From: Symsagittifera roscoffensis
Taxonomy: Eukaryota; Xenacoelomorpha; Acoela; Convolutidae
Reading direction: 5' to 3'
DNA length: 64,000 nt
Assembly: GCF_963678635.1 (NCBI RefSeq)
Contig: NC_087062.1
Span: 64,825,253-64,889,252, forward strand
Position numbers and translations under genes: made by a program. Below, one piece after another: positions 40,297 to 51,276 of this stretch. Below the pieces are notes generated by a model, which ran no database searches, had not been told where the DNA came from, and worked only from the letters and a program-made list of their open reading frames with translations. Every line of letters begins with the position of its first letter. The stretch's first letter is position 1.

Positions 40297-41214
40297 TTAT
40301 GAAGCATCCCTTGAGGTTTTTGCAGTAATCTGTTTATTCGAACAACTGATGGGTCCGTTTGGAGGTATGTTTGGATTATTTGTCCAGGATTTCCACACGT
40401 AGTTGAAGTTCTTGGGGTCGGAGTCTTGGTCTACAGGAGGATAAATGGGTTCTACAGACAGAGATCTCCAGTACTTCAATCGGTCCAAAGTCATCTTTAG
40501 CTCATTTGCATAATCCGGATTATCTATCAGATTTTCAAACTCGCATGGATCTTTCTCAAGGTCATAAAAACACTCATCGCTGCCTGAAATCTTAGAGTGG
40601 CAACTAAAGTCGACACCTGAAGGAACTTCACTACATGTAACTTGGGATGGAGTTGTGTTTGGAACAATAGTCTCATTCGAGTCTGGTAACGGTCCGGGAG
40701 CCGCAAACCACGATGCCAAAGATCCACCTCCTGGATTCAGGAGATACTTGAACCTCCCCACCTTGATTCCTGTTGAATTGTCATAGGGGTCGATATTAAC
40801 CAGAACTTCAGATCTGGGAGCTGTCGAGTTCCTCCGGTAAAGAGATCCAGCATGCTATAGGACTCCGGGATGTTCATGTTTCTCAAATCGCCTCCAGCCG
40901 CTTCATATAATGTCGGTAACCAGTCTGCAATGTGCATCAACTCAGTTGAAACTTCACCCGCTCTTTTCTCAAACATCTTTCCGTATACAAAAGCGGGGCG
41001 ACCTTATTCCACCCTCGAAATTGCCCCCCTTAGCACCTCTAAGAGGGAAGTTATTGCCAGCTCCATTGGGCGTCCCCCCGTTGTCGGAACTGAAGATGAT
41101 GATTGTGTTGTCCATTTGACCTTTGGCTTGCAGGGAGTTCACGACTTTTTCAACAGCGTTGTCCATTTCTTTGACAATGCCAACGTATTTGCGACGTTTG
41201 ATATCCCACACGTT
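40297..41214 (-). CDS. Arylsulfatase last exon, with two frameshifts
   Basis: Acceptor GGTTTAG, then NVWDIKRRKYVGIVKEMDNA, SSDNGGTPNGAGNNFPLRG and LMHIADWLPTLYEAAGG (in the shifted frame between about 40998 and 40835). The C-terminal CFYDLEKDPCEFENL is in the original frame, ending TAA. Confidence 0.8.
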
Positions 41215-43416
41215 CTAAACCATCAAGTGATATTTAATAATCGCCTGAGAGACAACGGTGATCGCAGTTCATTTTTGAGCTAGCAAAATGACTCTGGTTT
41301 GTACCCATACCTGCTTCTTACAGTCTTGTGTAAAATTTTCACTGTCTTATGAACATAAAAACTATAATTATAAGACTACTTCAGCACTCTTATCAAATAA
41401 CAACACTTTTCTGGCATTTAAAAAAATGTTTGCCGAAAAACTTGATTGTTCAATCAAGAACCAAATTCTCGCTTGCTGCTACAGAAATTTGATTTATAAT
41501 CAAGTAGCCAGTTCTTTTATAGGTTTTCAGACCAATAAAAAATTGATAGCATTTAACATTTGGGAAACAAAACAAAAAAAAACGCTTTACGCCATATCCC
41601 AGATCCCCCAGACTACAAAAGAGGTAACTGGTTGAATGAACTCACTTTTATTTCATACTCGGTTTCCGGTGGGACCTGCAATGGATCATCGTCGTTACCC
41701 ACGTGAGTTGCTTGCAATGCCAAGTAGAGAAAGAGCGGAGATGCTTCGAAGTTGTGATCCTGGATTAGGCCCACTGATCTGTCGGCCATAAGACGGGTGC
41801 TGTACTGACCGTACTCGCTGTCGAGGATAGTGTCTGTTACTCCGTCGTCAATTCTCCAGTCCAGACCATCCCAATCCACTGGAATATTTAAACCCTCATA
41901 ACTCAAAAAGATCTCGTTTAAGATAAAAAAGTAATGCCAAAAAATTAACTTTCATAAAAAAAATTATCAGTTTTTTTTGCTAAAAATCCAGCATCTGCAT
42001 GACTTGTTTCTTCAAATTGTGACAAGGAATAAAAAAAGAAAAAGTGTACAACAATTGCTAAAAAGCAAAAAATTACTAATAACACCCAGGGGCGGATCTA
42101 GGATTTTCTCGAGGGGGGGGGGGTGGATTTTCAAAAAGAAATCGAAAATTTTGACCTTTTTTTTGGGTCGACCAAATTGATTTTTTGAGCTCTCCCAAAG
42201 CACTGTTTTTAGGCACTTTTTGGAAAATTTTGACCAAAAAATTGCGTTTTTTCGGCGCGCGCTCTCCCCTCAAAATTAGTAAATATTGGCGCCGAAGGCG
42301 CCTTTAGAAAAATTTTAGGGTCGGTCGGCCAAAAGTGAATTTCTTAAAAAGTACCAAAGGGGGGACCCTTTGGGTCGGCAGGGTGTCGAATCCCTGAGAG
42401 GGAGGCGTCCGCCCCCCCCCCCTCCCCCTAAAACCGCCCCTGATAACACCTCTAAAGAGCGAATTGTGCTTACCTCCGTTTCTTTGTTCGTGATCTCGAT
42501 GTACGTAGTAGTCGTTTTTGCCATTATAGAACCCGTAAAAGGTCTTGAAGCCTCGCAGTGCAGGTGTATAACTGAAAGGAAATGTGTTATATCTCCGAAG
42601 TGAATTAATTGTATATGATCAATTTTGAATTGTGATAATTTTGAAACTTATAATTTTGAAATTTGAACTTAGAAAAATGAAAGAAAAAAAAACCGAAAAT
42701 TTTTTTCATTTATTGGGGAAAATGTATGGAATTAAAATTTGGCCGAACATTTTTTATCCAGATAACACTATTCTTCGGCTTTTTATGTGTCAAAGTCTTC
42801 GCACGAGGTTTAAGTTTGGGAGAGGATCTCAGAACAATAATAAAAGGCTTGTAAATTACTCTTTTTATGTTTAACTCGCCGTCTAAGAAACCAAAGCGAA
42901 ATAAACATTTAACAAGCAGGTTTTTTAAGTGTTTGTTAATGGTGGTCATCTGTGGTCATCTGATAATAGTCATTTGATATCAGACCAGAGAAAAAAAACT
43001 ACTAACTTTCTATGGAAGAAACCCAAGTGCCATTTTCCGACCATGTGACTCTCGTAGCCCAGGTCATTCAGGTACTCCGGCATCAATCTAAACTGCAGCG
43101 GGATCCCACTTCTCTGTCCTGGTCCAATCACTCGGTACTGCAACCCTGTAGTGACTGGATGGCGTCCAGTGAGCAGTGCCGCCCTACTTGGTGTGCAGAG
43201 AGACATTACGTAATAATTGTTCAGAATTATTCCTTCGTTGGCGAGGGAGTCAATGAAAGGGGAGTCGATCTGGGAACTGCCGTGGAACCCAACATCGTTC
43301 CATCCCAGATCATCAGCCAGTAGAAACAGAATATTTGGTCGTTCATGAGCCGATGGAAGCAAAAACAAGTTCAAAGACAAAAATAATTTAAACATGCAGA
43401 TAAAATTGACAATCAT
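40297..43416 (-). CDS. Arylsulfatase B-like secreted/lysosomal sulfatase, four exons
   Basis: Hydrolyses sulfate esters, in the ARSB/I/J group from glycosaminoglycans such as dermatan sulfate, in the lysosome or outside the cell. Exons: 43007-43416, 42474-42571, 41646-41878 and 40297-41214 (GT-AG; phases 2, 1, 0). The length is about 552 residues, close to ARSB. There is a signal peptide at residues 1-23 (LFLSLNLFLLPSA), calcium-binding Asp 35/36 (LLADDLGWND), and the formylglycine motif CTPSRAALLTGR with Cys 74. VGKWHLGFF (Lys128, His130) and FSSDNGG (Asp291, Asn292) follow. The last exon has two opposite frameshifts: an extra base in the C4 run at 40995-40998, and a missing base near 40835 before the NSTAPRSEVLVNIDP stretch. 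Frame is restored afterwards. This may be a pseudogene, but two uncorrected read errors fit equally well because both flanks are conserved. Confidence 0.83.
41646..41878 (-). CDS. Arylsulfatase exon 3
   Basis: Phase requires the acceptor ATATTCCAG, giving DWDGLDWRIDDGVTD. LFLYLALQATHV (family: LFLYLALQSVHEPLQVP) follows. The donor is AAAA|GTGAGT. The acceptor has a poor pyrimidine tract. Confidence 0.8.
42087..42442 (+). mobile_element. hAT-like MITE in arylsulfatase intron, 8-bp target duplication
   Basis: Ends CAGGGGCGGATCTAGG and (inward) CAGGGGCGGTTTTAGG. The flanking direct repeats ATAACACC at 42079-42086 and 42443-42450 are 8 bp, the hAT size. It is 356 bp, with G- and C-runs near each end and no ORF. 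It sits 31 bases from the exon 2 donor. The paralogous segment at 44159-44166 carries a single ATAACACC with no insertion, proving the boundaries. Confidence 0.9.
42474..42571 (-). CDS. Arylsulfatase exon 2
   Basis: Acceptor CCTTTCAG, then YTPALRGFKTFYGFYNGKND (family: LPTRRGFDTYFGYLLG). The donor is GGAG|GTAAGC. A diverged copy of this exon lies at 44167-44272. Confidence 0.88.
43007..43416 (-). CDS. Arylsulfatase exon 1: signal peptide and active site
   Basis: ATG 43416, signal peptide, DD metal site, CTPSR motif and GKWHLG. The donor is AGAAA|GTTAGT, phase 2. Confidence 0.88.
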
Positions 43417-43751
43417 TTCTTTTGTGATGGTTCATATAACATAGGCAATGCTTCTAATGAATGATTGATACTTGCTGTTTGTCCAATTGATCTTATTCAT
43501 GCAGTGTTAGTAGATCAAATATTTCAAACGTATATGGTTGATGCCAATTGTTGGCCAGCTTTTGCTGTTTACAATGGATTAGGCCTGGTTTCATTATTTG
43601 CCTTGATCTTAATATCTTTTAACTCGAAAACGCAATCAACTGCTTATATAATGACAAAAATGTCTAAATCCAATTCCCCATAATCACAAAACTGTCCAAC
43701 CATACGTCGAAAATGTTATATAGCTGGTAAGACAGGCATATGTGGCGCGGC
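43417..43751. repeat. 5' flank of arylsulfatase with a dispersed repeat
   Basis: Holds the gene's 5' region. Segment ~43500-43680 (GATGCCAATTGTTGGCCAGC, TTTTAACTCGAAAACGCAAT, ATGACAAAAATGTCTA) is related to 48740-48900. The promoter cannot be told apart. Confidence 0.5.
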
Positions 43752-44083
43752 GTATGGGGCCGATTTAGGGGGACGCCTCTCTGCTCAAGAATTCGTCCCC
43801 CTGCCGAGCCGTAGGGTCCAACCTTTGGTACTTTCTTAAGACATCCATTTACGGCAGACCGACTTCAAATTTTTTCTAAAGGCGATACTATTTTTACTCA
43901 ACATTTTGATCAACATTGTTCGATGGCCGAAAAACGGTATTTCGGCCTGTTTTTTCTGAAAATTTCCTGCGACAGAGCAGATTTGGCCGAAATAGGGTCT
44001 TTATAGTGATTTGGGAGAGCTCAGAAAATCCATCTAGTCGACCTATAAAAGGGTCGACAAAATTTCGAATTTTTTGAAAAGTA
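43752..44083 (-). mobile_element. hAT-like element fragment beside the duplicated exon
   Basis: Inverted, truncated relative of the CAGGGGCGG family (GGCCGATTTAGGGGGACGCC, TCGTCCCCCTGCCGA, GATTTGGGAGAGCTCAGAAA, AAAGGGTCGAC). It ends exactly where the duplicated arylsulfatase segment begins. Confidence 0.65.
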
Positions 44084-44272
44084 TTGTTTCTTCAAATTGT
44101 GACAAGGAATAAAAAAAGAAAAAGTGTATAATAATTGCTAAAATGCAAAAAATTAAAAATAACACCTCTAAAGAGCGAATTGTGCTTACCTCCGTTTCTT
44201 TGTTCGTGATCTAGATGTACGTAGTAGTCGTTTTTGCCATTATAGAACCCGTAAAAGGTCTTGAAGCCTCGC
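44084..44272 (-). pseudogene. Duplicated arylsulfatase exon 2 plus intron flank
   Basis: Matches 42004-42086 joined to 42451-42555, i.e. intron 2 sequence, the donor and most of exon 2, without the MITE. The exon part has an Arg-to-Leu change (CATCTAGATCAC) and loses the first five exon codons at GAAGCCTCGC/TAGC. It lies upstream of exon 1 in the gene's orientation, so it cannot serve the normal transcript. Confidence 0.88.
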
Positions 44273-44692
44273 TAGCATCATGAAAATCCTAGATTCGCGG
44301 ACGTATAGCTACACATTTTGGTAAGCCCTAGATGTAGTCTTAAAAGTTTTGTCGCTAAATTTGAAATTGTTAGATATTTATAAGCCTGTACAAGTATTGT
44401 GAATAAAAAAGCAAAAAAGGCAAACAAAAATCATTGAGTGTTGCTCCATTATTTACTCATAACAAGACTGCTCGTATATCAGAGTAAAGCTCCGATTGGT
44501 CTTGAATTACTTTTGGAATATGAAATATTGTTAAACTACACATTTTAGGCTGATCAAAGTATTAAAATTTAGGTCATTTATGGAATTATTAAATCAAAAT
44601 AGATTGCGTTATCTCAATTTGGAGCGGCTATGAGTGCGAATAATTTGCCACACTTAATAATTTATAAATATTTGATACAAACTATCGAAGTA
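44273..44692. other. No gene seen
   Basis: AT-rich. AACAAGACTGCTCGTATATC near 44460 is a degenerate R1 5' end. Confidence 0.5.
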
Positions 44693-46134
44693 TTATTCCA
44701 GCCAGCTAAGCCGCACTTTAGTCTTGTGCAAGCATACTCGCTTGGCAATCCCATGATTTCTGCATCGATGCCCATATGCAGTCAACTTTTCTAAAATCGG
44801 TCTGAAAAAAAAACTACTCCGGGCATATGTATTCCTCACTGTAAATTGATTTGGTTTGAAAAAAATGTAGTATAAAAAATCAATTTCAATCAATTATTAA
44901 ATCGATTTAAATCCATGTTTTGTAAAATTATTTTGGTTTCAATTTCATTCAAAATTTGTAACAACAAAATCAATTAAGATAGTTTTAATTCGATTGTTGT
45001 CTTCATTTCCTAGTGCAATGAAATTGATTTTTTTTCTATCGTAAAAGTCCATTTGCTCCAATCAATTGAGGTATCTTAATGGGTAATCGTAAGTCAATGT
45101 CCTACAATTGTATCTGTATAAAAATTGATTCAAGTCGATTTCATTATCAAGTTTGTCAGAATGGGCAGAATTCTTTACAGATTTTAGATCACTTAGAATA
45201 AGGCTAAGACGTTCATATCAAGAATGATGCCCACCAAAATCAATTTAAGTAAATTGAAAGTTTTCCTAGAGCAAAGTTTTTAAATTTTTAATTCAATCCA
45301 AAAAACTTTATGGTGAGATGAATCAGTTGCAAGCTCAAAAATAAATTTTAATACCCCTAGAGTCATTGCACCCTAAAAATTTTTTCCATTGAAGATTGCG
45401 TGAATTTGTATTCTCTTAATGCATTACCTTCATACTTAGGACCAAGCGGCCACAAAATTTTTTTTTTGTATTTTTTCAAAATTTTCTCGTGAGCAATCAC
45501 AAGTTTTTCTTTTTGCCTGTTTTTCAAAATTGACCCTTCAATTTTTCAAAACCCGGTTTGATAAAAATATAAAGAGTTAAATTAAGAGCAAACCCATGCG
45601 GAATAAACAAATTTGTTGCCTAACAATTCCGAAAACGTGGTCAAAACTGGTCATATGTATTTCATGAATAATTCATACACGTTGAAATACGTAACAATTA
45701 CTCCTATTGAATAGTTAAGGGACCAACAAAGGGTCTTTTGTGAGCTAGAATAACACTTTTGGCCTTAAAAATTACTGCAAGAGCTTTTGAATTCAAACTT
45801 TTGCTCTAGTTTTTGGTTTTTGTATGATATTCTTAAATTTTTTAAATCTGATTTTTTCAGGTCTTGTAGTTATGTTTGTTATTGACTGACGCAACAGGGC
45901 TCTGGTTGCTTTTACTGACTATTCGGACCACTTTCAGTCAAACGACAAACATATTGATTGACCTATCATCCAGCGTTTACAACAATCAAACTTTAAGTTT
46001 GCGGCGGAACGAAAAATGCGAGTACAGTAGAAAACCAAAAAGAACAAGACTGCTCGTATCAGGGCGAAGCCCTGAATGTTCCGACTCCCTTTTAAGGTCT
46101 ATGGAGCAGTAGTAAGAACATGAAAAAATAACAA
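44693..46134 (+). repeat. 1.44-kb direct duplication, copy 1
   Basis: Begins TTATTCCAGCCAGCTAAGCC and ends in the R1 5' end at GAACATGAAAAAATAACAA. Copy 2 is at 46503-47946 with only scattered substitutions and single-base indels. A 78-codon ORF near the 3' end is kept in both copies but reads into R1 and is not credible. The first 600 bases contain many AATCAATT/AATTGATT words. Confidence 0.93.
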
Positions 46135-46502
46135 GAAATGTTTTTTTTTTAAACTTGAGGTTTTTAGTAAAAACCATCCCCTCACACGCCATATAAAATA
46201 CAAAGCGATAAAATTCGCTAGTAACAAACCAATTATAGCAAATAAGCCTCCTTCAACCAATTTGGAACAATTTCTAAGACGGAATAAATCTCGCTTACGC
46301 GTTAATTGCGCGAAAAATATCGCGCCTTAATTGTCCCAAATTGACCAAAATGGCAACATTTAAACTACTATAACTTCATGAATAATGATCGCAGGTGGAA
46401 AATTTTTCTTCCGACTTTCGATACGAAAGTAGCGGAAAATTTGTGCTCGGGGTGGGTTTTTTTAAAAAAGATAAAATTCGTCTTTTTAACTAGCCATTTT
46501 TG
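46044..46502. repeat. R1 copy fused to an inverted R1 3' end
   Basis: 46044-46396 is the R1 5' part in plus orientation. 46397-46502 is the R1 3' end in inverse orientation (TTCCGACTTTCGATACGAAA, GAGCACAAATTTTCC complement). The joint is a foldback fusion inside AGGTGGAAAA. Part of it overlaps the end of duplication copy 1. Confidence 0.75.
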
Positions 46503-47946
46503 TTATTCCAGCCAGCTAAGCCGCACTTTAGTCTTGTGCAAGCATACTCGCTTGGCAATCCCATGATTTCTGCATCGATGCCCATATGCAGTCAACTTTT
46601 CTAAAATCGGTCTGAAAAAAAAACTACTCCGGGCATATGTATTCCTCACTGTAAATTGATTTGGTTTGAAAAAAATGTAGTATAAAAAATCAATTTCAAT
46701 CAATTATTAAATCAATTTAAATCCATGTTTCGTAAAATTTGTTTGGTTTCAATTTCATTCAAAATTTGTAACAACAAAATCAATTAAGATAGTTTTAATT
46801 CGATTGTTGTCTTCATTTCCTAGTGCAATGAAATTGATTTTTTTTTCTATCGTAAAAGTCCATTTGCTCCAATCAATTGAGGTATCTTAATGGGTAATCG
46901 TAAGTCAATATCCTACAATTGTATCTGTATAAAAATTGATTCAAGTCGATTTCATTATCAAGTTTGTCAGAACGGGCAGAATTTTTTACAGATTTTAGAT
47001 CACTTAGAATAAGGCTAAGACGTTCATATCAAGAATGATGCCCACCAAAATCAATTTAAGTAAATTGAAAGTTTTCCTAGAGCAGAGTTTTTAAATTTTT
47101 AATTCAATCCAAAAAACTTTATGGTGAGATGAATCAGTTGCAAGCTCAAAAATAAATTTTAATACCCCTAGAGTCATTGCACCCTAAAAATTTTTTCCAT
47201 TGAAGATTGCGTGAATTTGTATTCTCTTAATGCATTACCTTCATACTCAGGACCAAGCGGCCACAAATTTTTTTTTTTGTTTTTTTTTCAAAATTTTCTC
47301 GTGAGCAATCACAAGTTTTTCTTTTTGCCTGTTTTTCAAAATTGACCCTTCAATTTTTCAAAACCCGGTTTGATAAAAATATAAAGAGTTAAATTAAGAG
47401 CAAACCCATGCGGAATAAACAAATTTGTTGCCTAACAATTCCGAAAACGTGGTCAAAACTGGTCATATGTATTTCATGAATAATTCATACACGTTGAAAT
47501 ACGTAACAATTACTCCTATTGAATAGTTAAGGGACCAACAAAGGGTCTTTTGTGAGCTAGAATAACACTTTTGGCCTTAAAAATTACTGCAAGAGCTTTT
47601 GAATTCAAACTTTTGCTCTAGTTTTCGGTTTTTGTATGATATTCTTAAATTTTTTAAATCTGATTTTTTCAGGTCTTGTAGTTATGTTTGTTATTGACTG
47701 ACGCAACAGGGCTCTGGTTGCTTTTACTGACTATTCGGACCACTTTCAGTCAAACGACAAACATATTGATTGACCTATCATCCAGCGTTTACAACAATCA
47801 AACTTTAAGTTTGCGGCGGAACGAAAAATGCGAGTACAGTAGAAAACCAAAAAGAACAAGACTGCTCGTATCAGGGCGAAGCCCTGAATGTTCCGACTCC
47901 CTTTTAAGGTCTATGGAGCAGTAGTAAGAACATGAAAAAATAACAA
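46503..47946 (+). repeat. 1.44-kb direct duplication, copy 2
   Basis: Nearly identical to 44693-46134. The period between copies is ~1.81 kb. It is followed at 47947-48057 by the same inverted R1 3' end that precedes it at 46397-46502, so the duplicated unit includes R1 sequence. Confidence 0.93.
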
Positions 47947-48608
47947 AAAGTGGAAAATTTTTGTTCCGACTTTCGATACGAAAGTAACGGAAAATTTGTG
48001 CTCGGGGTGGGTTTTTTTAAAAAAGATAAAATTCGTCTTTTTAACTAGCCATTTTTGACGGACTTTTTTTTATCATTCGAAAGCTATTGTTGTCCTGAGC
48101 TCAAATTTGAAAAGATATTTTACCTGTGACCATTTTTCGTTAAAAAAAATGGGGGTTTGAAGATTGCCATTTTGGCCAATTGGGACATTTAACGTGATAT
48201 ATTTCGCGCTATTAACGCGTAAGCGGAGATTTAATCTTTCTTAGAAATCGTTTCAAGTTGGTGGTTGAAAGAAGCTTATTTCAAAATTGATATGTTACAA
48301 TGAGCAAAATCTAATCTTTTTTTTTTTATATGGCGTGTGGTTGAATGATTTTCATAAAAATTTTCAAACTTTAGAAAAAAAAATTTCATTTTATTTTATT
48401 ACATTAACTTTTTTAGCCTTTATAAGCCTCAAAAGGCAATCGGAACATTCAAGGCTTGTTTCAATTTAAGCTCAAGAGAACAATACCTTTTGATGATAAA
48501 ATTTTTTTTGTCAAAAATGGCTAGTTAAAAAGACGAAATTTGTCCTAAAAAAATAAAGCCCACCCGAGCACAAATATTCCGTTACTTTCGTTGCGAAAGT
48601 CAGAACAA
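47856..48608. repeat. Rearranged R1 cluster: head, inverted copy, forward tail
   Basis: 47856-47946 is the R1 5' end. 47947-48450 is a nearly whole inverted R1, including CGCGCTATTAACGCGTAAGC and the inverted head near 48430-48460. 48455-48608 is a forward R1 3' end closing with CGTTACTTTCGTTGCGAAAG. The order suggests repeated foldback or template switching. Confidence 0.7.
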
Positions 48609-49468
48609 TGATCAAAATGAACGAATTCAGTAGAATAGCAGAAAAGTTACAACATGGAGTTTTAACCAGAGTCGATAAACAAAATTGAATGACAGATGTA
48701 ACGAAGCCATTTTGTCCGGTTGCAGACAATATGGACAATATTGTTGAAAGGCATTTTGGATGATGTCAATGGTTGGCCCGTTTTTTCTGATTTTTAAAAA
48801 AATAAAACTTGTTGTACGGCTATGATCATAAATTTTTCAACTCGAAACATAATCAACACCTTACAATATGACCAAAATGTCTAGTTTCATTTGCACAACT
48901 ATTTTTCAAGAATGTGCAGCGATAGTATTTTCAAATACGCCGACAGCTTTCTTGAGCTCGAAATATGAAAACGATGTTTTACTCCGACCGTTAGCAACAA
49001 AACGGGGTCGGAAAATTGCTAAAACAGCCAATTTGTAACAATTATTGTGTCGCACACTCCGTGCTAGTAAAAAATAGCCAGACACACAAGCCGTGAGTGG
49101 CTGCTGAATTAGGTAAACATTGCTAGCTGAGCCGAGACAAACTCTTTAGTTGATGCTCAAAGTTTTATTGGGCTGAAAACACAGGGGGCTCCAAATATTG
49201 GGCTCTTTTATTGTACATTGGGTGTGAAGGGGTGGGGGCTGTCACAGAAAAATTCGGGAAACAAATTAAATTTCAAAATTGTTATACAATTTTTCACAAT
49301 TTGTTTCAAAACGATAAAAGGTTTTCAGAACATTCAAGGATTCAAAACGATACGAGCGGTTACGTTCAGGGTTTATTTGTGAGGCCCCCTAAAATAGTTG
49401 TGAAAACATTTTAAAGGAACAAACAATATAAAAGTATTTTAAGTTTTTTTTTTTAAAATTTTATATTT
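48609..49468. other. No gene seen; dispersed-repeat sequence
   Basis: 48740-48900 is related to 43500-43680. The rest has no recognised structure. Confidence 0.5.
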
Positions 49469-49476
49469 AAATCAAT

Positions 49477-49917
49477 CAGGGGCGGATCTAGGATTTTCTC
49501 GAGGGGGGGGGGGGCGGATTTTCAAAAAGTTTTCCAAAATTTTGACGACCTTTTTTTTTTTAGGTCGACCAAATATTGATTTTTCGAGCTCTCCCAAAGC
49601 ACTGTTTTGCCCCTATTTTGGCCAAATTTTCTGCGCCGCAGGCAAATTTAAAAAAAAAACAGTCAAAAAAGCCGTTTTTGGGCACTTTTTGAAAAATTTT
49701 GACAAAAAAATCGCGTTTTTTTGGCGCGCGCTCCCCCTCAAAGTTAGTATATAATGGCGCCGAAGGCGCCTTTAGAAAAATTTTAGGGTCGGTCGGCCAA
49801 AAATGGATTTCTGAAAAAGTATCAAAGGGGGGACCCTTTGGGTCGGCAGGGGGTCGAATCCCTGAGGGGGGGGGGGGGGCGTCCGCCCCCCCCCGCCCCC
49901 CCCTAAATCCGCCCCTG
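49477..49917 (+). mobile_element. hAT-like CAGGGGCGG element with 8-bp target duplication
   Basis: Ends CAGGGGCGGATCTAGG and (inward) CAGGGGCGGATTTAGG. Target duplication AAATCAAT at 49469-49476 and 49918-49925. It is 441 bp, non-coding, with G12-14 and C8-9 runs. It shares GGTCGACC, GAGCTCTCCCAAAGCACTGT and GGCGCCGAAGGCGCC with the 42.09-kb copy. Confidence 0.9.
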
Positions 49918-49925
49918 AAATCAAT

Positions 49926-50876
49926 TATTATTTGGTTGTATTTCCTTACAGAACATGACTTAATTTTTTGTTCAGTTTTCCCAAAAACTTTTTGTTTTTC
50001 AATGTCAGCTATTGTTGCATATCAAGAAAACTGCCATCGAAAAAACCAAAATCTTTCTTATTCTCAAAGCTTTCAAATATCATTCTAAAAACTTCCGAAT
50101 GCGAAGAGTCAGCAAGCTCTTATAATCCAAGAGACTACTCCATCTTAAAAAGTTTTTTGTCACTAAAGCTGATGGGAATTTGCAGATTAAGGATGGATAA
50201 CCTTCAAACTCATGACAAAGGTGTGTGTGTGGGGGGGGGGGGGGTAACATGTATTAAATCTTCCGCTGATTTCAAACCAGCTTGTGATTTCGAAAGGAAA
50301 ACAAAAACAATTGTCTAAATCCTTCGCTTCGGTTTTACGACACTATGCTTTTGCTGACTGACCGTTCAATTTTTAAAAATATTTCTCCTGAAAAACAAAA
50401 TGTATTTTGTTTTGAGGCGCAAACGCATGACGCATAGATGCAATTGTCACTTATTACTTTCAAAAACGTGCTCAAAATTGAAATTTGGCACAAAAGCAAC
50501 CAAAACTGGGCTTACACTATTCATTCAGGAGCCCTAATGCTGTTCAAAAAAATCACTTGTGGTTTTTTCAAACGTTGAACGTTTGGACGCATTCAGTAAT
50601 CTACCAGATCAGCAACTGAATTTTGTAACAGTAACTTCTTTTGATTATTTAAGCAATAGCTGAATGCCAATTTTGGGTTTTTATGTGATCAAAACTTATC
50701 AAAAGTTTTTCGCCAGAATCCAAACTCACGACGCAAAATGCATTCGTTTTGACTCAAAATGTTACAATTGTTGTTACGTAGAAATGAGTATTCAAAATTG
50801 TTGATCAGAAAAGATTTGCTTGGGAGTTTTTCTAAAGGAATATAATTATACAAAATAGATTTTTCCCGGGGAGGGT
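49926..50876. other. No gene seen
   Basis: AT-rich, with a GT/G run near 50220-50245. No ORF of interest. Confidence 0.5.
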
Positions 50877-51276
50877 TCTCATGCTTGAAGGACCAAATGC
50901 TTGAAAAATTTCAACCAATCAAAATCGCTAAGCGTTTCTATTGGCAAAATGCCTTTCTCACAAAATCGAAGTCAATATTAGCAGAAAATGTATTAAATCA
51001 GAGGAAAATAACTAAAAATATTAAAAATTGAGGGTTACAACCGCAATACTATTCAGATAATCATCAAGATTAATGAGGCCAAAATCATAGGAATTTTTCA
51101 GTCTTAAAAACTTATCTGCTTATTATCTAATCGGTCAATATTTTTACTAATGGCCTGGATTTATATTCTCAATTTGAGATTTTCACGATTTACTTTGAGA
51201 TTTTGAATACTCAATTCTGATTGGCTGAAAGTAAGCTAAAATTAATTTCAAGCATTCGGTCCTTCAAGCATTAGGG
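50877..51276. mobile_element. ~400-bp MITE with ATGCTTGAAGGACC inverted ends
   Basis: Left end ATGCTTGAAGGACCAAATGC, then TTGAAA. The right end read inward is ATGCTTGAAGGACCGAATGC, then TTGAAA. Similarity continues to CCAATCA(A/G)AAT about 60 bases in. The element has no ORF. Flanking duplication not resolved. Confidence 0.75.

Noticed and set aside
40870-41283. 137-codon plus-strand ORF opposite the arylsulfatase last exon
   Set aside because: Antisense shadow of a conserved coding exon, with no features of its own.
45876-46112. 78-codon ORF with a signal-peptide-like start, kept in both copies of the 1.44-kb duplication
   Set aside because: Its C-terminal half is the R1 5' end, and identity is explained by recent duplication rather than selection.
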